In this document: in pieces, positions 35,161 through 43,201 of the stretch | Layout of the letters: every line of letters begins with the position of its first letter | How positions within the stretch are numbered: position 1 is the stretch's first letter | Assembly (NCBI GenBank): GCA_009838625.1 | Contig: VXRG01000007.1 | Span: 1-46,484 of the forward strand | Source of the DNA: Caldilineaceae bacterium SB0664_bin_27 | GTDB lineage: Bacteria; Chloroflexota; Anaerolineae; Caldilineales; Caldilineaceae | DNA: 46,484 bases | Direction: 5' to 3' | Translations under genes and position numbers: made by a program | The notes under the pieces: model-generated | Database searches by the model: none | Told to the model about the DNA's origin: nothing | What the model saw: only the letters and a program-made list of their open reading frames with translations

Positions 35161-35928
35161 ATGACAACGGCGAAATGCCTTATCCTTCTGACACTGACGG
35201 TGATTCTGAGCGCTGGCTGCTTCGGTCGGGATGAAGAGCAGCCAGCGAATGAGGCACCCCCTGCTGCAACGGCCCCGGAACCCGCAAATCGGGCGCAAAG
35301 CGCGATTTCGAAGAATGCTGCCGCGGCCTTTGCAGGTCTTGATCCAACCGAGCTCAAGCAGGGAGACGGCTGGACACTCTTTCGCATCGACCCCGCCGAA
35401 TCAACGGCCAGGTATGTCGTTGACGAGGAGCTGTTTGCCGACGCAACCCGAAAGTACGGTTTGGAAATCGGCAAAACCAAGGTGGTCGGTGAGACTAACG
35501 ACCTCATGGGCCTGATCCAGATCGACTTGACCCGAAGGAAGATTGGCGCAAATCGCTTTGCAGTCTTCCTGCCGACTCTGAAAACCGACCAGGCGCTGCG
35601 AGACTCCTGGATCAGGGAGAACGCGCTGCAGTCGGACCAATTCCCAATTGCAATCTTTGTTGCCGACCGGCTTATCGATCAGCCTGAAGGTTACCGGGAG
35701 GGCGAAGAGGTCCGGTTTCGCATGGAGGGCGAACTGAACTTGCGTGGCGTCAAGCAAACGACCGTTTGGGACGTTGCGGCCAGTTTGAACGGTGGCTCGA
35801 TTCGAGGAACAATGCATTCTCGGCTGAGGATGACCAGCCTTGGCTTTGATCCCCCGGATTTTGCCAATACTCTCACCGTTCAGGATGAGTTCACTGTCCA
35901 GATCGATTTCGTTGCGCACGAGGAATAG
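35161..35928 (+). CDS. YceI-family lipoprotein
   Basis: 255 residues from ATG 35161. The signal peptide ends in lipobox LSAGC (Cys20), followed by a Pro/Ala/Glu linker (about 24-50) and a YceI lipocalin-like barrel (about 65-255). Typical blocks are FRIDPAESTARYVVDEEL, VVGETNDLMGLIQIDL and LNLRGVKQTTVWDVAASLNGG. YceI proteins bind isoprenoid chains such as polyprenols or quinones in their barrel; a lipid-binding function at the cell surface is inferred. The upstream frame overlapping the LtaS-like gene is not used. Confidence 0.9.
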   Translation: MTTAKCLILLTLTVILSAGCFGRDEEQPANEAPPAATAPEPANRAQSAISKNAAAAFAGLDPTELKQGDGWTLFRIDPAESTARYVVDEELFADATRKYGLEIGKTKVVGETNDLMGLIQIDLTRRKIGANRFAVFLPTLKTDQALRDSWIRENALQSDQFPIAIFVADRLIDQPEGYREGEEVRFRMEGELNLRGVKQTTVWDVAASLNGGSIRGTMHSRLRMTSLGFDPPDFANTLTVQDEFTVQIDFVAHEE

Positions 35929-35937
35929 TGAACCCGG

Positions 35938-36951
35938 ATGACACGCGACTTGAGTGACTTAGACCATGCTTCCCCCGAGGATCCTACTGCTACGGCCAGT
36001 TCAGACTCCCGCCTGTCTGCCTACGCAGATCCCGTGAATTCTGAAGCGGTCGCTCGAGCGAGGGCGCTGGCCGCCGGGTTGAAGACTCGGCTACAGACTG
36101 CCGCGAAACCCGCGCCCGTTGTTGAAGCTGCCTACCTTTTGAACGAGGCGCGCGACCCGGACTGCCCCCTGCTTGAACGGCTTCGGATCCTGGGTCTGCT
36201 GGCTTCAGTTCTCGACCACTACTTCGTGGAAAAGGCGCCCGCTCTGTCCGAAAGCGATCAGGCAGAAATCGCGGCCAGTCTGGATCCGCTCTTGCAGCAG
36301 TCCTATGTGGAACTGAATGAGTCGCTTCTGCCCGCTTTGTCGGACGAGCACGGCATCGAAATACGCCGACCTCAGGAACTAGACCTGCCGCAACGCGAAT
36401 ACTTGCGAATACTTTTCCGACAGCAGCTCTACCCGTTGTTGACGCCACTGGCTGTTGACCCAGGACATCCGTTTCCATTCATCAGTTCGCATAGTATCAA
36501 TCTGCTTGTCCATCTGAGCAGCCCCGATCTTGGTATCGGTCCTCTCTCTCACGCCCGCATCAAAGTGCCCCGCCTAATGTCCCGCTTCGTCTCCATTCCA
36601 TCGACGACAAAAAAGCGCCTCTACATCTGGAGCGAGGACGCTGTGACCGGCTTCCTTGACGAGCTGTTTCCCGGCATGCAAATTGAAAGTGTCTACCTGT
36701 TCCGAGTACTGCGCGCTTCGAGCGGAAGTCGAAACGGCGACGAGCTTGAGGCCCAGAGTCGTGGACTTCGACACCAGCAGCTGGCCTCCCCTGTCGCCCG
36801 TCTTGAAGTTGAATCAGCGATGCCGGACTCAGTAGTCGAGTGGCTGTCCTCCAACCTGCAGGTTCCCTTTCAACTGTGCTTTCGCAGCGCAGGTCCACTG
36901 GCGTTGTTTCAACTGGTGGATCTGGCCAACCTCGCCAATCCTCTGGATTGA
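35938..36951 (+). CDS. PPK1-like protein lacking the catalytic half
   Basis: 337 residues matching only the N-terminal and middle (head) domains of polyphosphate kinase 1. PLLERLRILGLLASVLDHYF (78-97) corresponds to the PPK helix normally reading SSNLDEFFMVR. QLYPLLTPLAVDPGHPFPFIS (163-183) is the hallmark PPK motif. VARLEVESAMPDSVVEWL and AGPLALFQLVDLANLANP (318-335) match the end of the middle domain. Full PPK1 is about 700 residues, with two further domains carrying the phospho-histidine. Here the stop comes at the domain boundary, and the following DNA is the serS promoter and T-box, with no remnant of the rest. It may be a decayed gene or a stand-alone polyphosphate/protein-binding module. 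Confidence 0.78.
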   Translation: MTRDLSDLDHASPEDPTATASSDSRLSAYADPVNSEAVARARALAAGLKTRLQTAAKPAPVVEAAYLLNEARDPDCPLLERLRILGLLASVLDHYFVEKAPALSESDQAEIAASLDPLLQQSYVELNESLLPALSDEHGIEIRRPQELDLPQREYLRILFRQQLYPLLTPLAVDPGHPFPFISSHSINLLVHLSSPDLGIGPLSHARIKVPRLMSRFVSIPSTTKKRLYIWSEDAVTGFLDELFPGMQIESVYLFRVLRASSGSRNGDELEAQSRGLRHQQLASPVARLEVESAMPDSVVEWLSSNLQVPFQLCFRSAGPLALFQLVDLANLANPLD

Positions 36952-37056
36952 ATAGCGCAAACACGATTGTCTCTTTCCAGGGCGTGGAGGACGCCTTCTG
37001 CTGAGAGCAAATCGGTGCCTGCGTCCGCGTCCCGCCCGAAAACGAGTCTCTCTTTT

Positions 37057-37085
37057 TTGACAGTGCCTACGCTATGTGATACCCT
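37057..37085 (+). promoter_or_regulatory. Promoter for serS T-box leader
   Basis: TTGACA (37057-37062), a 17-base spacer and TACCCT (37080-37085) with an upstream TGA giving an extended -10 (TGN). Predicted start near 37092, at the beginning of the T-box fold. Confidence 0.6.
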
Positions 37086-37090
37086 CGCAA

Positions 37091-37330
37091 GCAATTCAAT
37101 TGTCACTGCTGTGACTGGGGAAATGGGCCAATCGGACTACCTTCCAGAGAGTTGCCGGCTGCTGCGAGGCAACAGGCGCCGATCGGTATAGCGCCCCAAG
37201 AGCATCCGGCGCAAAGAGGCCGGACGGTTCCGCTCCGTTAACGGCGCAAGAGGCAGAACCGCGTTTCTGCGAACTCAGGTGGTACCACGGGTCCTCTCGT
37301 CCTGAATAGGCGAGGGGATTTATTGTTTTG
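37091..37330 (+). ncRNA. T-box riboswitch (serine-type) upstream of serS
   Basis: tRNA-sensing leader. The T-box core AGGTGGTACCACGG is at 37277-37290. It is followed by a terminator hairpin and preceded by a stem III-like hairpin (GCAGAA/TTCTGC, 37253-37270), another stem (TCCGGC/GCCGGA, 37205-37224) and the distal stem I (GTTGCC/GGCAAC, 37151-37172) after an AGAGA motif. Uncharged tRNA-Ser would pair via its acceptor end and favour read-through into serS. The specifier codon is not certain: AGC at 37190-37192 is a candidate in stem I. Boundaries are approximate. Confidence 0.88.
37293..37329 (+). terminator. Regulated terminator of the serS T-box
   Basis: Stem CCTCTCG/CGAGGGG (one G-T pair) plus inner CC/GG around TGAATA, followed by ATTTATTGTTTT. 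It directly abuts the T-box core, so it competes with the antiterminator. Confidence 0.8.
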
Positions 37331-37379
37331 GAGGCAAGCGAGAATCTGTATCAGTTAGTTCAATAAGCAGGAGCAAGAC

Positions 37380-38660
37380 ATGCTGGACATTCGTTGGATG
37401 AGGGAAAACCGGGAAGCGCTGGCAGAGGCAATGGTGAAGCTGAACGACCCTGAGGCGCCATGGGAGCAGGCGCTGGACTTGGACGAAAAACGCCGCGAAC
37501 TGCTGCAGCAAGGGGAGAAACTGCGCGAGGAACGCAACACCGGTTCCCGGCAAATCGGCGCTCTCTTTCGGGACAAGAAGACCTCCGAGGCCAATGCGCT
37601 GAAGGAGAGAATGGGCCGGATCGGCGCTGAAATAGCGCAGATCGACGAAGACTTGCGTCGCGTCGAGGCCTCCTACCACGACGCAATGATGCGCATTCCC
37701 AATCCACCCGAAAGCGATGTTCCTGTGGCTCCCGACGAGGAGGGAAATGTCGTCGTCTCCCAGTGGGGAGAGCTGCCTGAATTCGACTTTGTGCCGCAGG
37801 CCCATTGGGATATGGGGCCTGAACTAGACATCATCGACTTTGAACGGGGTGTGGCCACTGCCGGCAGCCGCTTCTATTTTCTGAAAGGCGCCGGCGCGCG
37901 TCTGCAGCGCATTCTGTCCAACTGGTTTCTGGACGTTCACATTCGGGAGCACGGGTTTACCGAGCTCTACCCGCCAATGATGGTGCGGGCACACGCCATG
38001 GAGGGGACAGGCAACCTGCCCAAGTTCGGCGACAACCTGTACCGCGACGCGGAAGAGGACTACTGGCTGATCCCCACTGCTGAAGTTTCGGTCACCAATA
38101 TGCATAGGGACGAGATCCTGGATCCAGGCACGTTGCCACTTTACTACGTTGCCAGTACCCCGTGTTTCCGGCGCGAGAAGGTGTCTGCAGGCAAGGACGT
38201 ACGCGGCATCAAGCGCGTGCACCAGTTCCAGAAAGTGGAGATGGTCAAATTCGTCGAACCTGCGACCGGCCGCGACGAGTTGGAGTCGCTGACAAGGTCG
38301 GCGGAGGTGCTCCTGGAAAGGCTTGAGCTGCCCTACCGTCGAGTTGCCATCGCTACCGGCGATCTCTCGTTTGTCGCCGCCATCAAGTTTGACTTGGAGG
38401 TCTGGGCGGCTGGCTGCCAGGAGTGGCTGGAAGTCAGTTCATGTTCTCTTTTCCGAGACTTTCAGGCGAGGCGGGCGAACATTCGCTACCGTCCGCGAGA
38501 GGGGGCGCGACCGGAATATGTCTACACGCTCAATGGATCGGGCCTTGCCTTGCCGCGTGTCATCATTGCCCTTCTGGAGAACAACCAGCGCTCGGACGGC
38601 AGCGTAAAGCTGCCGGAGGTGCTGAGGCCCTATCTGGGAGACGAGATGGAAATCGGCTGA
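37380..38660 (+). CDS. serS: Seryl-tRNA synthetase
   Basis: 426-residue class II synthetase that charges tRNA-Ser with serine. An N-terminal coiled-coil arm (about 25-105, KRRELLQQGEKLREERN) binds the long variable arm of tRNA-Ser. The catalytic core has FTELYPPMMVRA (motif 1 region), FRREKVSAGKDVRGIKRVHQF (motif 2) and GSGLALPRVIIALLENNQ (motif 3), plus the serine-pocket TAEV segment. In motif 2, RREKVSAGKDVRG differs from the common RSEAGSAGRDTRG, so the enzyme is slightly divergent. Start ATG 37380 follows a GCAGGAGCAAGAC leader. Controlled by the T-box upstream, and two tRNA-Ser genes lie 0.2-0.4 kb downstream. Confidence 0.97.
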   Translation: MLDIRWMRENREALAEAMVKLNDPEAPWEQALDLDEKRRELLQQGEKLREERNTGSRQIGALFRDKKTSEANALKERMGRIGAEIAQIDEDLRRVEASYHDAMMRIPNPPESDVPVAPDEEGNVVVSQWGELPEFDFVPQAHWDMGPELDIIDFERGVATAGSRFYFLKGAGARLQRILSNWFLDVHIREHGFTELYPPMMVRAHAMEGTGNLPKFGDNLYRDAEEDYWLIPTAEVSVTNMHRDEILDPGTLPLYYVASTPCFRREKVSAGKDVRGIKRVHQFQKVEMVKFVEPATGRDELESLTRSAEVLLERLELPYRRVAIATGDLSFVAAIKFDLEVWAAGCQEWLEVSSCSLFRDFQARRANIRYRPREGARPEYVYTLNGSGLALPRVIIALLENNQRSDGSVKLPEVLRPYLGDEMEIG

Positions 38661-38794
38661 GGGACTCCCTCTGCGTTTTTTCCTCCGGCCCGGTCCACTT
38701 GGGCAAGCGTTGGAAATGCGGCATTTGTGACGCCTCAGTCTACCGCGCTTCGGGCATCGGGTTGATCTGTTAGGATAGAACTGGGCCGCTTCAT

Positions 38795-38824
38795 TTGACA
38801 GCCGATCTGAAATAGGTTTATACT
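38795..38824 (+). promoter_or_regulatory. Promoter for the tRNA cluster
   Basis: TTGACA (38795-38800), an 18-base spacer and TATACT (38819-38824). Predicted start near 38831, about 25 bases before tRNA-Ser(UGA). It has both hexamers close to consensus, as usual for stable RNA genes. Confidence 0.65.
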
Positions 38825-38855
38825 GTGCCGGTTGGTGGCTGGAAAGTCCTGGCCT

Positions 38856-38946
<91 letters not shown>

Positions 38947-38968
38947 GCCCAGCCGAGAACCTTTATAT

Positions 38969-39062
<94 letters not shown>

Positions 39063-39065
39063 TAA

Positions 39066-39139
39066 GCGCCAGTAGCTCAGTGGATTAGAGCGTCGCCCTG
39101 CGGAGGCGAAGGTCGCAGGTTCGAGTCCTGCCTGGCGCG
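39066..39139 (+). tRNA. tRNA-Arg (anticodon GCG)
   Basis: 74 nt with acceptor GCGCCAG/CTGGCGC, D-arm GCTC/GAGC including A20 (an Arg identity base), anticodon stem TCGCC/GGCGA with loop CTGCGGA, and T-arm GCAGG-TTCGAGT-CCTGC. The anticodon reads GCG. Most bacteria read CGU/CGC/CGA with ACG edited to inosine, so GCG is unusual. Six bases after tRNA-Ser(GCU). Confidence 0.92.
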
Positions 39140-39154
39140 CACAGACTGGCAGCC

Positions 39155-39184
39155 AGAACCTCCATGCGGAGGTTCTCTGTTTTT
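39155..39184 (+). terminator. Strong intrinsic terminator of the tRNA cluster
   Basis: Perfect 9-bp stem AGAACCTCC/GGAGGTTCT with loop ATGC, then CTGTTTTT. It lies 15 bases after tRNA-Arg. Confidence 0.9.
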
Positions 39185-39277
39185 CGGCGAACTTCAGCAA
39201 TAGGCCGTATCCCCTACTGGCGCCATCAACTACTCCAAATATTATCCGGCCTTTGCAAAGACGAGGAGGACTCTCTC

Positions 39278-41644
39278 ATGGATTCACTGCCTCTCGACCT
39301 GCTGAAGAGCTTGGGATCCGGTCAGTCCATCGGATCACTGTGTCGCGCAAGTGGCATTGCGAGAAAAGAATTTGACCGGCTTTGGAAAGCCGAAATCGAG
39401 CGCAGGACGCCTGATCCGGATGTGCGCTTGCAGACTGGAGTGAGCGCCGAGGCGCGCGTCGCACGAAATCGATGGGGCGTACCGCAGATCCACGCCGAAA
39501 ACGACCAAGACCTCTTTTTCGCCTTCGGATTTGCCATGGCGCAGGACCGGCTCTTTCAACTGGACTATCTCCGGCGCAGGGGTCACGGACGGTTGTCAGA
39601 GATTCTCGGCGAAGAAGGGATTTATCTGGATTCAGTTACTCGAACAGTCGGGCTCAACCGGATTGCGGCCTCTGAGTGGGAGTCCACCCCTGCAGAAACT
39701 AGCGACCTGCTGGAAAGTTTCAGTAACGGTGTAAACACGTCCATCGATCTCTCCAGCGGCAACCTCCCAATTGAATTTTCCCTTCTGGACTATGAGCCGG
39801 AGCAGTGGCGGCCCGTGGACTGCCTGGCAATCGCGGCCGAGTTTCGCTATTACCTGACTGTTCGCTTTCCCGTAATCGTCGGCCCCGAACTGGCGAAACG
39901 GGCACTCCACGACGAAACGCTCTATGAGGCCTTTCTGACTGGTGAAGCGGACGAGGAGAGCATCATCCCGCAAGGCGCATACCCTTCCGCGGCCGCGGAT
40001 GTATCCCCGGTTGGCGCCAGTGTGGGCGACCCGCAGGAGGGTGAGGGCAGCAACAATTGGGTGGTGAGCGGCGCACACACGAGTTCAGGTTTGCCGATGG
40101 TGTCAAGCGACCCGCACATCGCATTTGCCGCCGTCTCTTGCTGGTACGAAGTGCAGCTGAAAGGTGGCTCATTTGACGTCGCGGGCATGGCATACGCAGG
40201 AATGCCGGCAGTCATGTTTGGGCGCAACCGCAACGTCGCCTGGGGGATCACCAACAATGTCTGCTCCCAACGAGATCTCTACCAGGAGCGGACGGATCCA
40301 GGTTAGCCCGGTTGCTTCCTCTATGACGGAGCCTGGGAGCCGGAACGCACCTTGGAAGAGACAATCCATGTGCGAGGAACTGACCCGCTGCGCATGACGG
40401 TTCGATTCTCCCGAAACGGTCCTATCGTCGACGAGATCCTGCCTTCGGAAGCGTCCGGCACCGGTCCGGTCTCACTGCGCTGGCTGGGCAGTACCCACTG
40501 CAATTGGCTTTCTTCCTTGCTCGCGATCGATCGCTCTCAGAGTGTCTCTGACCTGCGAGAAGCGACACGCGGCTGGCGCGTTCCAACGTGGAGCCTTGTG
40601 ATTGCCGACAAGGAAGGACACATCGGGTACCAGTCGGTTGGCGGCATTCCGGTCAGGGAAATCTGGGAGAGGGGCTACAGGCCCGGCTGGGTTCCTGCTC
40701 ACCAGTGGCGGGGCCTGATTCCATTTGAGCAGATGCCCCGTCTTGAGGACCCGGACAGAGGCTGGATCGCCACCGCGAACAACCGGGTCGCCCCGGATGA
40801 CTTCCCCTATCCGCTGTCAGGGACGTGGGCCAGCGGCCACAGGGCCCGCCGGATCCGCCAGATGATTGAAGAACGTCAAAGCTTCTCCAAAGATTCATTC
40901 GCGGAGATGCAACAGGACACGCGCACGCTGCGCGCCGACGAAGCCCTTCCGGGTCTATTGCCTGTACTGCTGCGAAGTGGAGACCGGCGCGTCCGCGAAG
41001 CCGCCCGCTACCTGCAGGAGTGGGACCACAATATGTCCCCCGACTCAGTCGCAGCATCGCTCTTCGAGCTCTTTTTCAACAGGTGGTGTCGCAGGGTTGC
41101 CTCAGAGAGGTTTGAAGCGGAACTCGCTGACGCCTTGTCCGGTACAATTGGGGGACTGGCCGGGGCGTTGATCCACGAGGACACGGCGGGCTGGTTCGCT
41201 GAAAGTGATCGAGAAGCGGCAATGGTGCATGCCCTGCGCGACACTCTGACAGAGATCGAAGATCGACTCGGTACCGACATGTCGGCGTGGGCGTGGGGCA
41301 ACCTCCACAAGGTCCAGCTGCGCCACGTGCTTTCCGGGCGGGGCGATCTGGGAGAGCTATTCGACCGGGGCGGTCTACCGGTCGGCGGCAACGGTGTGAC
41401 GGTCTGCAATACGGGGTTCGACCCGAACTGGGGGGCCCTGACGGGGGCAAACTACAGGCTGATCAGCGATCTGGGCGAAGAGGGCATGTGGGCTGTCGAG
41501 TCGCAGGGCCAGTCCGGGCATCCTGGATCCCAACACTACTGCGACCAGTTGGCCGAGTGGATGGATGGCCGATATCACTTCCTGAGTTTCGAAGCAGACA
41601 GCGGCCTGGTTGAAACTGAATCGACTTCCGTACTGTACCCCTGA
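39278..41644 (+). pseudogene. Penicillin acylase family gene with one in-frame TAG
   Basis: One continuous frame of 788 codons from ATG 39278 (GAGGAGG 7 bases upstream) to 41644, broken only by TAG at 40304-40306 (codon 343). It encodes an Ntn-hydrolase of the penicillin acylase family. The alpha part has RNRWGVPQIHAENDQDLFFAFGFAMAQDRLFQLD (split motif, residues 63-96). The beta-subunit nucleophile is Ser258 in EGSNNWVVSG, with maturation cleavage before Ser. Further blocks include FGRNRNVAWGITN and WIATANNRV. Homology continues straight through the stop (TDPG, stop, PGCFLYDGAW); CAG to TAG would explain it. The family is normally exported, but no signal peptide is visible, so a cytosolic aminohydrolase on acyl-amino or lactone substrates is possible. 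Intact Ser and Asn sites suggest recent loss or an error. Confidence 0.84.
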
Positions 41645-41680
41645 GCTTGGCGGAACGATTTCGGCAGATCGAGGACCCCG

Positions 41681-42562
41681 CTAAACGTCCTTCGCGGCCT
41701 TGATGTGACGGTGAATCTGGTCGCTGAAACGGTACTCGCTGTTGTCCTCCGGCTCGTAACCGATCACTTTTCGTGCGTTGACGATGCTCCAGAACCCCTG
41801 TGAGTTCCCGCTTATACCGTAGAAGACCTGGAACGGTACGTCCTGTTCATCGCCGATATCTTCAGTTTCGATGCTCTTGATAAACAGCTGCTGCAGGTCT
41901 CTCTGGCTGATGTAAACAGCCAGCCCCCGCACCATGCGCCGCAGGTCTCCAGGTTCGATTCTCTCCAGATCATCCTCTCTCGGTCCACCGATACGGACCT
42001 GCACATTCTCTAGCGGCTGAGGCGACGCCTCTTCGACGCCAACGCCCCAGAACTGCATCCGGCCTACGGCGAAGACGAAACCCAGGTGTTCGTAGGCCTC
42101 TTTGGCCCAGCCGTAAAAGTTGTCGGAGAACGGTCTCATTTCCGGTGTAACAACGTCCCACTTCTTGTCCAGGATCAGAGGTTCATAGTAGTCGGCTGCA
42201 TGGTTGGAGCTGGCGACAACAACCCGCCCGACGCCCTCTTCCTGTGCCGTCTGGTAGACGTGGAATGCCATCTCCACGTTCGCCAGCTCGGCATAGAAGT
42301 CCTGAATGGGATCTGACTTGTCTTCGGCTCGAGTGAAACCGAGGTGGACAACGGCGTCTGCGCCGCTGAAGTGGTGGCGGTAACTGTCCCGGTCGCGTTG
42401 CGTGAGGTCGGCGATCTGGACGCCTTCGACTTGATTGCCATCGCCGTCCAGATTGCGTATGTCCAGAAGGGTCAGGTCATAGCGCTCGCGAAAGACGGGC
42501 AGCAACAGACTGGCAATGTATCCGGATGCACCTGTGATTACCACCCTTCTTTTGTCACTCAT
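41681..42562 (-). CDS. NAD-dependent epimerase/dehydratase, uronate dehydrogenase-like
   Basis: 293-residue extended short-chain dehydrogenase. NAD motif GASGYIA (11-17), a DAVVHLGF strand, VVVASSNHAADYY (about 115-126) and catalytic Tyr150/Lys154 in YGWAK. The SSNHxxxYY and late FYGISGNSQGFWSIVNARKVIGY segments resemble uronate dehydrogenases, which oxidise D-glucuronate or D-galacturonate to aldaro-lactones. A UDP-sugar epimerase is the alternative. ATG 42562 overlaps the stop of the upstream DinB-like gene (ATGA). It could connect to the UxuA-like enzyme elsewhere in the window, as another hexuronate route (inference). Confidence 0.82.
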   Translation of the reverse strand: MSDKRRVVITGASGYIASLLLPVFRERYDLTLLDIRNLDGDGNQVEGVQIADLTQRDRDSYRHHFSGADAVVHLGFTRAEDKSDPIQDFYAELANVEMAFHVYQTAQEEGVGRVVVASSNHAADYYEPLILDKKWDVVTPEMRPFSDNFYGWAKEAYEHLGFVFAVGRMQFWGVGVEEASPQPLENVQVRIGGPREDDLERIEPGDLRRMVRGLAVYISQRDLQQLFIKSIETEDIGDEQDVPFQVFYGISGNSQGFWSIVNARKVIGYEPEDNSEYRFSDQIHRHIKAAKDV

Positions 42563-43089
42563 TCTTTACTCCACAGTTTTTCGATAGTTTCTCTGTATTC
42601 GGCGTAATGCCCATAAGTGTTGCCGGCGATGCGCCAAAGAACTGGTGTGTGTCCGTCAGGTCGCCGGTCCTGGGGTTGGAAGTCGTCATAGGGGCGCAGC
42701 AGATCTTCATCGGACAGGTCGGCCACCGCGGCGTACGCGTCCTGGTGCGCGGCTTGAAGTTCCGCCAGCACTTCCTCCAGCGGCAGGTCCCGATTCTGCT
42801 TGTAAATCATCTGATTCATTCGTTCGATGCCAACGGTGTTGGGGGCCGCATCCTCCGGCAGTCCCATCGGCGGATAGCGGCGCTCTTTTCTCACCAAGGC
42901 GGCCAGACCCCTTGCCCAGGCCGCCAAATGGGCCAGCTCGTCCTTTGTTGACCAACCTTCCTCTCCGGCAGTGTGCATCTGTTTCGAATCCAACTTCGAC
43001 AAGACCTTTTGCAAGGCATCCCATTCGCCCTCAATTCTTTCGAGGACTTCCTGCACCGTTGGCGGAGGTGAAGAAGGCTTTTCGGTCAT
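42559..43089 (-). CDS. DinB/ClbS-DfsB-like four-helix protein
   Basis: 176 residues from ATG 43089 (AGGA about 10 bases upstream); a TTG at 43113 is possible. Four-helix-bundle architecture of the DinB/ClbS superfamily, with WSTKDELAHLAAWARGLAAL (about 45-64), ERMNQMIYKQNRDLPLEEVL and a C-terminal NTYGHYAEYRETIEKL. His residues in the first and last blocks fit a DinB metal site. Members include mycothiol/bacillithiol S-transferases and cyclopropane-hydrolase immunity proteins, so function is undefined. Coupled by ATGA to the uronate-dehydrogenase-like gene. Confidence 0.8.
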   Translation of the reverse strand: MTEKPSSPPPTVQEVLERIEGEWDALQKVLSKLDSKQMHTAGEEGWSTKDELAHLAAWARGLAALVRKERRYPPMGLPEDAAPNTVGIERMNQMIYKQNRDLPLEEVLAELQAAHQDAYAAVADLSDEDLLRPYDDFQPQDRRPDGHTPVLWRIAGNTYGHYAEYRETIEKLWSKE

Positions 43090-43156
43090 TTCTGGAGTTC
43101 CTAAGGGTTTCAAAATGCTGACTTGGAAGTCGCCCTTGTCTACGAAAAGAACACAA

Positions 43157-43170
43157 CGACTTTCGAGTCG
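43157..43170 (-). terminator. Weak terminator-like hairpin after UPF0182
   Basis: On the minus strand: CGACT, loop CGAA, AGTCG, then TTGTGTTCTTTT. The stem is only 5 bp, so efficiency is doubtful. It lies 31 bases beyond the UPF0182 stop. Confidence 0.35.
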
Positions 43171-43201
43171 GCCTGCAGTTGCCGCCCTATACTTATCCGC
43201 C

